This document shows, piece after piece, positions 32,316 to 39,629 of a stretch of 64,000 nt of DNA. The translations under genes and the position numbers were made by a program. The stretch is from NCBI RefSeq assembly GCF_900119365.1, contig NZ_FPJO01000020.1:62001-126000 (forward strand). The letters are read 5' to 3'. This DNA comes from Streptomyces atratus (GTDB lineage Bacteria; Actinomycetota; Actinomycetes; Streptomycetales; Streptomycetaceae). The notes under the pieces are model-generated. The model saw only the letters and a list, made by a program, of their open reading frames with translations. It had not been told where the DNA came from and ran no database searches. Position 1 is the stretch's first letter. Each line of letters opens with the position of its first letter.

Positions 32316-32942
32316 TCAGGCGAGCAGGTCGTCTACTTGTGCTTCCCCGTCACGGTACCTGCGGGCGATCTCCGCGCTGCAATCGTCAGTGGTGCGTTGC
32401 AGCTGGTGACGGCGGCGGGAGACCTGCTGCTCGTAGCGGATCAGGCGCCCCATCGCGGTGTGCAGTTCCTCGTCCGTACGGGCGTCGAGGTCGGAGAGTT
32501 CGACCTCGGCGAGCGTCTCGGCGGCCAGCTGGCGGTACTCGTCGCTGCGCGGCGTGGTGAGCGTGACGTGCCGGGCGGAGGAGCGGTGCCGGGACGGGGG
32601 ATCGGCGAGGATCTCCGAGAGCCGGTCCACCACCGGTGCCTCCGGATCCAGCCGCCGGGCCAGTTCGGCCCGCAGGATGTCGATCCGGCCCTGGACGAGC
32701 CGGCGCACATAGCTGAGGTCTGCCTCGTCGCGCTGCGAGTCGCGGCGCAGCGTGCGCAGCTCCGGCAGCCGCAGGGCGCCCAGCTCGGGCTGCGGCCCGA
32801 CGGACAGGCCGTCCCCCAGTCCGTGACCGGTCCGCTGCACGGGTGGGCGCATGGTGCTGGTGCTGGTGCTGGCGCCGGTACGCGTGACCGGTACGGCGCC
32901 GGGGGACTGCCCGGTTCCATAGGTACTCATGCTTGTGTCCAT
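32316..32942 (-). CDS. rsiG: c-di-GMP-responsive anti-sigma factor RsiG
   Basis: A 208-aa coiled-coil protein. Two copies of the c-di-GMP-binding signature E-x3-S-x2-R-x3-Q-x3-D are visible: E73, S77, R80, Q84, D88 and E171, S175, R178, Q182, D186. RsiG bound to c-di-GMP holds WhiG, the sporulation sigma factor, inactive until hyphae differentiate. The N-terminal 60 residues are a disordered Ser/Thr/Pro stretch. Start is taken as ATG 32942 (MDTSMSTYG); ATG 32930 is possible. The two-motif match makes this call firm. Confidence 0.92.
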   Translation of the reverse strand: MDTSMSTYGTGQSPGAVPVTRTGASTSTSTMRPPVQRTGHGLGDGLSVGPQPELGALRLPELRTLRRDSQRDEADLSYVRRLVQGRIDILRAELARRLDPEAPVVDRLSEILADPPSRHRSSARHVTLTTPRSDEYRQLAAETLAEVELSDLDARTDEELHTAMGRLIRYEQQVSRRRHQLQRTTDDCSAEIARRYRDGEAQVDDLLA

Positions 32943-33047
32943 CCCCTCGACCGGTGCGTCGGCACACCGCCTTCCGAGCATGGTGCCACTCCAGTGGGGC
33001 CTGTGTGGATGCTCTGTACCCGTTCAGCCCAAGATAGGTTGGTCTGT

Positions 33048-33497
33048 ATGCGTGCAGTGATACAGAGGGTGGACGGCGCGAGCGTCACGGTGACTGACAG
33101 TGCCGACGGGTCCGGCGGGTCCGGGGTGGTCGGCGAAATCGTCGGCGAGGGGCTGTGTGTGCTGGTGGGAGTCACCCACGGGGACACCCCGGAGAAGGCG
33201 GCGCAGCTCGCCCGCAAGCTCTGGTCGCTCCGTGTCCTGGAGGGCGAGAAGTCCTGCTCCGATGTGAATGCACCGCTTCTGGTGATTTCGCAGTTCACTC
33301 TCTACGGGGACGCCCGGAAGGGCCGCCGGCCCACCTGGAACGCCGCGGCGCCCGGCGAGGTCGCCGAACCGCTGGTCGACGAGGTGGTGAAGCAACTGCG
33401 GGCGCTGGGCGCGCAGGTGGAGACGGGCCGGTTCGGAGCGGACATGCGGGTCTCGCTCACGAACCACGGCCCCTTCACCGTCCTCGTCGAGGTCTGA
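33048..33497 (+). CDS. dtd: D-aminoacyl-tRNA deacylase (D-Tyr-tRNA deacylase)
   Basis: A 149-aa cytosolic enzyme that releases D-amino acids from tRNA. It starts MRAVIQRVDGASVTV, with catalytic SQFTLYGDARKGRRPTW at about residues 85-101. The C-terminal G-P motif is TNHGPFTVLVEV, instead of the usual N-x-GPVT, a small variation. Length is typical. Divergent from rsiG; its stop lies 24 bp from the convergent ygfZ-like gene. Confidence 0.93.
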   Translation: MRAVIQRVDGASVTVTDSADGSGGSGVVGEIVGEGLCVLVGVTHGDTPEKAAQLARKLWSLRVLEGEKSCSDVNAPLLVISQFTLYGDARKGRRPTWNAAAPGEVAEPLVDEVVKQLRALGAQVETGRFGADMRVSLTNHGPFTVLVEV

Positions 33498-33521
33498 ACC
33501 GAACGGGTCCAGGCCGAAGCC

Positions 33522-34487
33522 CTACGGCTCGACGACCGTCTCCTGGGACGCGGCCGTGTCCCCCGCGAGCAGTTCGGCGTCCACCGCGACGTTCCGCTTG
33601 ACCAGGGCCAGCGCGATCGGCCCCAGTTCGTGGTGGCGGGCGGATGTGGTGATGAAGCCCAGCTGGCGCCCTTCGACACCGTCCGCGGCGAGCCGCACCG
33701 GTGTGCCGTGCCCGGGCAGCACGACCTCGCTGCCGTCGAGGTGCAGGAAGACCAGCCGACGCGGCGGCTTGCCCAGGTTCTGTACCCGGGCCACCGTCTC
33801 CTGGCCGCGGTAGCAGCCCTTCTGGAGGTGCACGGCGGTGCCGATCCAGCCAAGTTCGTGCGGGATCGTGCGGTGGTCGGTCTCGAAGCCGAGGCGCGGG
33901 CGGTGCGCCTCCACGCGCAGCGCCTCGTACGCCAGGATGCCGGCCACCGGGCCGTGCGCCGCCGCGTACTCCTCCAGGCCGGCGCGGGGCAGGAAGAGGT
34001 CCCGGCCGTAAGCCGTCTCCCGTACCGTCACGCCGTCCGGGACCTCCGCGATGGAGCCGGCCGGCAGGTACACCACGGCGAAGTCCTCGGTGCGGTCGGC
34101 GACTTCGACCTGGTAGAAGAACTTCATGGAATCCAGGTAGGCGATGAGGTCGCCCTGGGTGCCCGGTTCGGCGTGCATCCACACGGTCTCCCCGTCGTCG
34201 ACGAGGTAGAGGGCGTGCTCGATGTGCCCGTTGGCGGTGAGGATCAGGGCCTCGGTGGCCTGGCCCGGGGCGAGTTCGCTGACGTGCTGGGTGAGCAGCA
34301 GGTGCAGCCAGGCCAGCCGGTCGCTGCCGGTGACGGTGACGACCGCGCGGTGCGAGAGGTCGACGAGGCCGGAGCCGTCGGCGAGGGCGCGCTGCTCGCG
34401 GAACAGGTCGCCGTAGTGCGCGGCGACGCCTTCGTCGCGGCCTTCGGCGGGGACGGCGCCGGGCAGGGACAGCAGGGGGCTCTTCAT
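33522..34487 (-). CDS. ygfZ: Folate-binding protein YgfZ
   Basis: A 321-aa protein of the GcvT/YgfZ family needed for maintenance of some Fe-S enzymes. The hallmark K-G-C-Y-x-G-Q-E is present as KGCYRGQETVARVQNLGKPP (about residues 228-247). The N-terminal half has the folate-binding fold (GSDRLAWLHLLLTQHVSEL). The ATG at 34487 is preceded by a ribosome-like sequence and gives standard length. It is convergent with dtd and lies downstream of nur. Confidence 0.9.
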   Translation of the reverse strand: MKSPLLSLPGAVPAEGRDEGVAAHYGDLFREQRALADGSGLVDLSHRAVVTVTGSDRLAWLHLLLTQHVSELAPGQATEALILTANGHIEHALYLVDDGETVWMHAEPGTQGDLIAYLDSMKFFYQVEVADRTEDFAVVYLPAGSIAEVPDGVTVRETAYGRDLFLPRAGLEEYAAAHGPVAGILAYEALRVEAHRPRLGFETDHRTIPHELGWIGTAVHLQKGCYRGQETVARVQNLGKPPRRLVFLHLDGSEVVLPGHGTPVRLAADGVEGRQLGFITTSARHHELGPIALALVKRNVAVDAELLAGDTAASQETVVEP

Positions 34488-34547
34488 GCGACCAGCGTAC
34501 GACGCGGTACGAACGAGGCCGCCGGAGAGGCCCCTGGCCGACAGGGC

Positions 34548-35021
34548 CTAGGCCTTGGGGCCGGCCGCTTCGGCGGACGTCCGGCCGGTTTCCTCGGCTT
34601 CCGCCTTCGCCGTGCACCCGGCGCAGCGGCCGAAGATCGCGAAGTGCTTCATGTCCGTCTCGAACCCGAAGCTGCTCTTCAGCTTCGCGGTGAACTCGGC
34701 GACGACGCCGACATCGGCCTCGATGACGTCCGTGCAGTCGCGGCAGACCAGATGGATGTGATGGTGTCGGTCGGCCAGGTGGTACGTGGGCGCCCCGTGT
34801 CCCAGGTGGGCGTGGCTGACCAGGCCCAGCTCCTCCAGGAGTTCGAGGGTCCGGTAGACGGTGGAGATGTTCACGCCGGACGCGGTCCTGCGGACCTCGG
34901 AGAGGATGTCGTCGGGTGTCGCGTGTTCCAGCGTGTCGACGGCTTCCAGGACAAGCTGGCGCTGCGGCGTCAGCCGGTAGCCGCGCTGTCGGAGATCGGT
35001 CTTCCAGTCGGTGCTCACCAC
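34548..35021 (-). CDS. nur: Nickel-responsive Fur-family regulator Nur
   Basis: A 157-aa Fur-family repressor; tandem GTG codons at 35019-35021 and 35016-35018 are equally possible starts. It begins VVSTDWKTDLRQRGYRLTPQ with the winged helix at residues 12-80 (SGVNISTVYRTLELLEELGL). Metal ligands are in HLADRHHHIHLVCRDC and CAGC. The sequence and neighbours (nitrobindin-like gene, ygfZ) match the Streptomyces Nur, which with Ni(II) represses superoxide dismutase sodF and nickel uptake. The symbol rests on recall of the S. coelicolor protein; a Zur or FurA assignment is less likely. Confidence 0.85.
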   Translation of the reverse strand: MVSTDWKTDLRQRGYRLTPQRQLVLEAVDTLEHATPDDILSEVRRTASGVNISTVYRTLELLEELGLVSHAHLGHGAPTYHLADRHHHIHLVCRDCTDVIEADVGVVAEFTAKLKSSFGFETDMKHFAIFGRCAGCTAKAEAEETGRTSAEAAGPKA

Positions 35022-35059
35022 ACGCCCAGTGTAGGACCGGGTGAGCACCCGCCCGCGGA

Positions 35060-35632
35060 CTACTTGAAGAAGGCGATGCCGTCGTCCGGCAGGTCGCCGA
35101 GGCTCTTCGCCATCGCCTCGACCTCTTCCGGGGTGACGACCTTCTTCAGGTGCGCCGACATGTACGGACGCAGTTCCACCTCGGGGGTGGTCTTCTCGCC
35201 GACCCACATCAGGTCGCTCTTCACATAGCCGTAGAGCCGCTTGCCACCGCTGTACGGGCCGGAGGCCGCGGTCCGGGCCACCGCGTCGGTGACCAGATCG
35301 ATCTGCGGCTTCTTGTCGGCCAGCTCGCCGTACCAGATCTCGATGACGCCCTGGTCGCGGGACATGACGACCTCGACCTTGCGGTCCTTGTCGATGCGCC
35401 AGTAGCCGGACTCGGACTCCAGCGGCCTGACCTTCTTGCCCTCGGAGTCGAGCACCCAGGTGTGCGAGGCGTACTCCAGGAAGTCCCGGCCGTCGTGGCT
35501 GAAGGAGACTTCCTGGCCGAAGTTGCACTGCTCGGCGCCGGGGAAGTCGGAGACACCCGCGCCCGCCCAGTTGCCGAGAAGGAAGGCCAGCGGGACGAGG
35601 TCCGGGTGGAGGTCGGACGGGATCTCGATCAT
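35060..35632 (-). CDS. Nitrobindin-like FABP family protein
   Basis: A 190-aa ten-stranded beta-barrel protein. The family motif G-x-W-x-G-x-G is at residues 20-26 (LLGNWAGAGVSDFP). The candidate heme proximal His is in LRPYMSAHLKKVVTP. In this family the barrel binds ferric heme and can scavenge nitric oxide or peroxynitrite. It sits just upstream of nur on the same strand, 38 bp away, probably in one operon. Start MIEIPSDLHPDLVPL. Confidence 0.85.
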   Translation of the reverse strand: MIEIPSDLHPDLVPLAFLLGNWAGAGVSDFPGAEQCNFGQEVSFSHDGRDFLEYASHTWVLDSEGKKVRPLESESGYWRIDKDRKVEVVMSRDQGVIEIWYGELADKKPQIDLVTDAVARTAASGPYSGGKRLYGYVKSDLMWVGEKTTPEVELRPYMSAHLKKVVTPEEVEAMAKSLGDLPDDGIAFFK

Positions 35633-35699
35633 GAGCGGCTCAGACGATCTGTGAGGTGGGGTGGCTGCGGACGGAGGCGGGTACCGGGAGGGAGAACGG

Positions 35700-35801
35700 T
35701 CAGCGCTGACCCTGGTACAGCTTCTTCACGGTCACGCCTGCGAAGGCGAGAACGCCGACGCAGACCAGGACCAGCAGGGCGGAGAAGAATGCCTCAAGCA
35801 C
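35700..35801 (-). CDS. 33-aa single-pass membrane peptide
   Basis: GTG start at 35801 with AAGGAG five bases upstream. The product MLEAFFSALLVLVCVGVLAF then AGVTVKKLYQGQR is one membrane helix with a positive C-terminal tail, so the tail is probably inside the cell. The good ribosome site and tight layout argue it is translated. Its role is unknown. It lies upstream of the nitrobindin-like gene and nur on the same strand and may share their transcript. Confidence 0.65.
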   Translation of the reverse strand: MLEAFFSALLVLVCVGVLAFAGVTVKKLYQGQR

Positions 35802-35914
35802 GGGAACTCCTTGCAACGAGCGTTATGGCAGCAGTACGGGGCCGGGCCCCAGCCTAATGGGTTGGGGCCCGGCCTGCCGGTCCGGGGCTTGCTCGGGGAC
35901 CGCCGAGGGACAGG

Positions 35915-36277
35915 TCAGCCCAGCAGCTGGTTCTGCAGGATCACCGTCTGGTGGAACGGGACGCTCCGGGTGCCCTCCTTGCCCTTGCGGGACTGGACGA
36001 CGAGGGCGAGCGTGTCCCCGGCGACCACGTAGGCCTGGCGGACCCGCGCCTCGCCGTACGGCTTCGCCTCGTCGTACACGTAGGACGAGGTGCCCGCCAC
36101 CTTGCCGCCGCCCCAGCCTTCGTCGAGAACCGTCTCGGGCGCCCCGGCGAGCGGCACCGGTGCTCCGCTGACGGTGATCGAGTCCAGGAAGGACTGGGCG
36201 AAGGCCGTCGAGTTGAACCGGACGAGATAGATCCGGGTCGATGTGCCGTCCGGCACGGTCCAGCCGCGGGCGGCCAC
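35915..36277 (-). pseudogene. 5'-truncated hypothetical protein
   Basis: 120 codons (from GTG 36277) have good codon bias and read AARGWTVPDGTSTRIYLVRF, then VAGTSSYVYDEAKPYGEARV and FHQTVILQNQLLG. It looks like the C-terminal domain of a larger secreted protein. No ribosome site precedes the GTG, and the divergent DsrE-like gene starts within 40 bp, leaving no room for the N-terminus or signal peptide. A truncation or an independent small protein are both possible. Confidence 0.5.
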
Positions 36278-36315
36278 GTGCCGCGGAGCCGAGCCCGACG
36301 ATTACAGTTCGGCAT

Positions 36316-36678
36316 ATGCCGAAGAAGCTCGTGATCAAGGTGACCGCAGGTGCCGACTCCGCCGAGCGCTGCTCGCAGGCGTTCACGGTGGCCGCGGTCG
36401 CCGTCGCCAGTGGCGTGGAGGTCTCGCTCTGGCTGACCGGGGAGTCCTCCTGGTTCGCGCTGCCGGGGCGCGCCGCCGAGTTCGAACTGCCGCATGCCGC
36501 GCCGCTGCCGGACCTGATCGAGTCGATCCAGGCGGGCGGACGGATCACCCTGTGCACGCAGTGCGCGGCCCGTCGTGACATCACCGAGCAGGACGTCCTG
36601 GAGGGCGTACGGATCGCCGGTGCCCAGGTCTTCGTCAGCGAGGTCATGGCCGACGGCGTCCAGGCGCTCGTCTACTGA
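36316..36678 (+). CDS. DsrE-family sulfur-relay-like protein
   Basis: A 120-aa cytosolic protein with the DsrE/TusD fold (MPKKLVIKVTAGADSAERCS, then VAAVAVASGVEVSLWLTGES). A conserved Cys pair is in ITLCTQCAARRDI. DsrE-like proteins pass persulfide sulfur, which fits the sulfurtransferase and SseC-like genes 700 bp downstream on the other strand. A TACAGT hexamer 7 nt before the ATG and absence of a ribosome site suggest a leaderless mRNA. Confidence 0.8.
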   Translation: MPKKLVIKVTAGADSAERCSQAFTVAAVAVASGVEVSLWLTGESSWFALPGRAAEFELPHAAPLPDLIESIQAGGRITLCTQCAARRDITEQDVLEGVRIAGAQVFVSEVMADGVQALVY

Positions 36679-36702
36679 TGCTCGTCCACCGACGCAAGAG
36701 CG

Positions 36703-36960
36703 TTACCGCCGCTTCTTGCCGTCGAGTTCGTCCCACCACTCGTCGGACTTCGGGTCGCCGGACGGATCGTCCCACCAGCGGTCCTCCGGCCCCCGCCGGT
36801 TGGCGACCATGGCCGCGACGGGCGGGATGACCATCGCGACGAGGCACATCGCTATCGCGGCCGGCATCGACCACAGCCTGACGAAGGACCAGGCCGATAC
36901 GAAGAGGACGATGCAGGCCCCCATCATCAGGAAATAGCCGCGACGGCGTCGCGCGTACAT
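36703..36960 (-). CDS. DUF3099 membrane protein
   Basis: An 85-aa protein with two membrane helices (GYFLMMGACIVLFVSAWSFV and AAIAMCLVAMVIPPVAAMVA) and a charged tail (DRWWDDPSGDPKSDEWWDEL). This matches the layout of actinobacterial DUF3099 proteins. Function unknown. Start ATG 36960 (MYARRRRGYF). It converges with the DsrE-like gene and follows the SseC-like gene. Confidence 0.82.
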   Translation of the reverse strand: MYARRRRGYFLMMGACIVLFVSAWSFVRLWSMPAAIAMCLVAMVIPPVAAMVANRRGPEDRWWDDPSGDPKSDEWWDELDGKKRR

Positions 36961-37121
36961 GTTTCCAGGGTAGGTCTCGGAGCCGCCCGTGCGAACGGCG
37001 CGCACCCGCCCGGACGGCGCGAAGGGCCGTACCCCGTTCAGGAAGGCGTCCAACCCCCTGGGGTACGGCCCCTCGGCCGATCTGTGTCGCGGCATGCGGA
37101 CCGCGGCGGGACCTGCTCGTA

Positions 37122-37409
37122 CTAGACGGCGATCGCGACCTCGGAGAGGCCACCGGTCTGCGCCACGACCGTGCGGTCGGCGCTGCCGCCCGGGACGAGG
37201 GCGCGCAGCGTCCACGTGCCCTCGGCCGCGTAGAAGCGGAACTGTCCGGTCGCCGAGGTCGGGACCTCGGCGGTGAACTCGCCGGTCGAGTCCAGCAGGC
37301 GCACGTAACCGGTGACGGGCTCGCCGTCGCGGGTCACGCTGCCCTGGATGGTGGTCTCGCCGGGCTTGATGGTCGAAGCGTCGGGGCCGCCGGCCTTTGC
37401 TCCACACAT
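37122..37409 (-). CDS. SseC-like DUF1416 protein
   Basis: A 95-aa protein starting MCGAKAGGPDASTIKPGETT with an immunoglobulin-like beta sandwich (IQGSVTRDGEPVTGYVRLLD). The conserved early Cys of DUF1416 is Cys2. The gene is 51 bp downstream of the thiosulfate sulfurtransferase gene on the same strand, the same pairing as in mycobacteria and Streptomyces, where the two are thought to be linked in sulfur metabolism. Its activity is unknown. Confidence 0.88.
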   Translation of the reverse strand: MCGAKAGGPDASTIKPGETTIQGSVTRDGEPVTGYVRLLDSTGEFTAEVPTSATGQFRFYAAEGTWTLRALVPGGSADRTVVAQTGGLSEVAIAV

Positions 37410-37460
37410 GGTGTCTCGTCCTTCCGGGTCGGGGGTCTTGCTGGTCCGGGTCGTGCGGAG

Positions 37461-38306
37461 TTACTTGTTGGCGCCGAGCTCGATCGGCACACCCACGAGG
37501 GAGCCGTACTCGGTCCACGAACCGTCGTAGTTCTTGACGTTCTCCTGGCCGAGCAGCTCGTGCAGCACGAACCAGGTGAGCGCGGAGCGCTCGCCGATGC
37601 GGCAGTACGCGATGGTGTCCTTCGCCAGGTCGACCTGCTCGGCCTCGTAGAGGGCCTTGAGCTCCTCGTCCGACTTGAAGGTGCCGTCGTCGTTGGCGTT
37701 CTTCGACCACGGGATGTTGCGGGCGCTCGGCACGTGGCCGGGGCGCTGGGACTGCTCCTGCGGGAGGTGCGCCGGGGCGAGCAGCTTGCCGCTGAACTCG
37801 TCGGGCGAACGCACGTCGACCAGGTTCTGGTTGCCGATCGCCTTCACGATGTCGTCGCGGTAGGCGCGGATCGACTCGTCCTGCGGCTGGGCCTTGTACT
37901 CGGTGGCCGGGCGGGACGGGATCTGGTCGCCGTCGACCAGGTCGCGGGAGTCGAGCTCCCACTTCTTGCGGCCGCCGTCGAGCAGGCGGACGTCCTGGTG
38001 GCCGTAGAGCTTGAAGTACCAGAACGCGTAGGACGCGAACCAGTTGTTGTTGCCGCCGTACAGGACGACCGTGGTGTCGTTGCCGATGCCCTTCTCGGAC
38101 AGCAGCTTCTCGAACCCGGCCTGGTCGATGAAGTCACGACGGACCGGGTCCTGGAGGTCCTTGGTCCAGTCGATCCGGATCGCGTTCTTGATGTGGTTCT
38201 TCTCGTACGCCGAGGTGTCCTCGTCGACCTCGACGAGAGCGACCTTCGGGTCGTCGATGTGGGCCTCGACCCAGTCGGCGTCTACCAGGACGTCACTGCG
38301 GCTCAT
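37461..38306 (-). CDS. Thiosulfate sulfurtransferase (rhodanese)
   Basis: A 281-aa two-domain rhodanese. The N-terminal inactive domain ends near residue 150. The C-terminal active loop is YCRIGERSALTWFVL with the catalytic Cys in C-R-I-G-E-R-S at about residue 235. It moves sulfur from thiosulfate to a thiophilic acceptor. ATG 38306 begins MSRSDVLVDADWVEAH. The cysteine-rich leader peptide at 38468-38575 precedes it, suggesting transcription responds to sulfur status. SseC-like DUF1416 follows in the operon. Confidence 0.92.
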   Translation of the reverse strand: MSRSDVLVDADWVEAHIDDPKVALVEVDEDTSAYEKNHIKNAIRIDWTKDLQDPVRRDFIDQAGFEKLLSEKGIGNDTTVVLYGGNNNWFASYAFWYFKLYGHQDVRLLDGGRKKWELDSRDLVDGDQIPSRPATEYKAQPQDESIRAYRDDIVKAIGNQNLVDVRSPDEFSGKLLAPAHLPQEQSQRPGHVPSARNIPWSKNANDDGTFKSDEELKALYEAEQVDLAKDTIAYCRIGERSALTWFVLHELLGQENVKNYDGSWTEYGSLVGVPIELGANK

Positions 38307-38467
38307 TCTGTTCTCCTCCGGGGCAGTCTGCGGCGAGATGATGCGAGACGGTGCGTGATGCGGGTGTACGGCGGCGCGGCGTGCGGCGCACGTACAACGG
38401 CGATCGGGATGGGCCCTGACGTCGGTCGAAGGGCCGGGGGGAAATGCGGGGCGCCGAGGGCTCCCGC

Positions 38468-38575
38468 TCAGACAGTGCGACAGAGCATGGCGGCGACGCG
38501 GCACAGGTCCACTGCCCGCCGCTTCGTGAGATCCGCCCGTCCCCGCTGTGGGAGACCGCCAATAGAGCACTGCAT
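38468..38575 (-). CDS. Putative sulfur-regulon leader peptide (35 aa)
   Basis: Starts at ATG 38575 and ends with LTKRRAVDLCRVAAMLCRTV. The ending L-T-x-R-R-x-V-D-L-x-R-x ... C-R is the pattern of small leader peptides found before sulfur-assimilation genes in Streptomyces. Three cysteines (residues 3, 25, 32) allow ribosome stalling to sense Cys-tRNA. There is no ribosome site, but -10 TACGAT lies 7 nt before the ATG, so the transcript is probably leaderless. It precedes the sulfurtransferase gene by 161 bp. Confidence 0.7.
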   Translation of the reverse strand: MQCSIGGLPQRGRADLTKRRAVDLCRVAAMLCRTV

Positions 38576-38582
38576 GGGACCG

Positions 38583-38612
38583 ATCGTAGGGAGGTACGGG
38601 CGGGCATGTCAC
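38583..38612 (-). promoter_or_regulatory. Promoter of the leader peptide/sulfurtransferase operon
   Basis: On the minus strand GTGACA (38607-38612) and TACGAT (38583-38588) are 18 nt apart. The start would fall at or next to the leader ATG (38575), giving a leaderless transcript. Confidence 0.55.
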
Positions 38613-38808
38613 CGCCGTGTCGAATCCTGAGACGCGATCGTCTGCCATGCGAGACAGGTATGGGATCGGGGCATCCCCCGCGCGGCTCCCGTGCCACCGG
38701 CGGCCGTCGGCCATCTACGGATCGGACATGACCGTCTCAATATGTGGCGCACCGAGGCGTCGGGGCGTACGGCGAGCGGGGTGTGGCCCGCCGGACGGGG
38801 CGATGTGC

Positions 38809-39498
38809 CTATGCGGCGAGCTTCACGTCCGTGCCCGTCACCGAGATCTCCAGGCCGTCGGCGGTCGGCTGGATCTTCTGGAGCTTCAGGCCGCCCGGCA
38901 GGCCGCCGACCTCCCGGTCGAAGTCGGTCTTCTGGCGGACCAGCCCCTCCAGCCCGGGGATGCCCTCGCCCGGCACCTTGTCCGCGTGCACCCGGAGCGT
39001 GTGGCCGTCGACCAGGGTGACGGTGGAGAGCACGCTGCGCGAGATCGGGTTGCCGAGGACGTCGACCGTGCCGGTCACCTTCACCTTGTTGTTGCCGCCG
39101 TACTCGACGGCGACGCCGTCACTGGCGGCCTCGGTGAGGTCCTCGTACGAGATGACGGCGGTGCCCGTGGCGCGGGTGGCGGTGGCGCTGGAGTAGTCGT
39201 CGGCCAGTTTCACGTCGTGCAGCGCGGCGTTCATCCTGCTGATCCGGAGCCTGCGGCCGTTGGCGGCGGTCTCGATGCCGGTGATCTCGACATCGACCTC
39301 GTCGAGCTGATCACCGGCGATCTGCGTCAGGAACGGGAATCCCTTGATGGAGACGTCCGTCGAGCCGATCGTGGCATCCGTGATCCGGATCCGCCCCGCG
39401 GCCTCCGACTCGGCGAAGTACACCGCCGCCCGGTCGACGGCGACGAAGATCCCGCCCAGGACCACCACGATGACCAGCAGTATCCGCAGTGCACGCAT
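38809..39498 (-). CDS. DUF2993 (LmeA-like) secreted or membrane-anchored protein
   Basis: A 229-aa protein with one N-terminal hydrophobic segment (MRALRILLVIVVVLGGIFVA), then a TULIP-like lipid-binding fold (DATIGSTDVSIKGFPFLTQI, then GLKLQKIQPTADGLEISVTG). DUF2993 includes LmeA, which acts on cell-envelope lipoglycan in mycobacteria; here a lipid role is inferred. ATG 39498 is the only sensible start. Divergent from the leader promoter region. Confidence 0.85.
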   Translation of the reverse strand: MRALRILLVIVVVLGGIFVAVDRAAVYFAESEAAGRIRITDATIGSTDVSIKGFPFLTQIAGDQLDEVDVEITGIETAANGRRLRISRMNAALHDVKLADDYSSATATRATGTAVISYEDLTEAASDGVAVEYGGNNKVKVTGTVDVLGNPISRSVLSTVTLVDGHTLRVHADKVPGEGIPGLEGLVRQKTDFDREVGGLPGGLKLQKIQPTADGLEISVTGTDVKLAA

Positions 39499-39629
39499 GC
39501 CCGCTCTCTCCCCCACCCTGCATTCCGGCCGGACCCCGGCGCCCCGCACGTCCGGCGAATGTGCGCGGCGCCCCGGGTGATCGACGAGCAGGCACCCCTC
39601 TTCGGTTCCCGGGGCGGTCCGGCCCCGGG

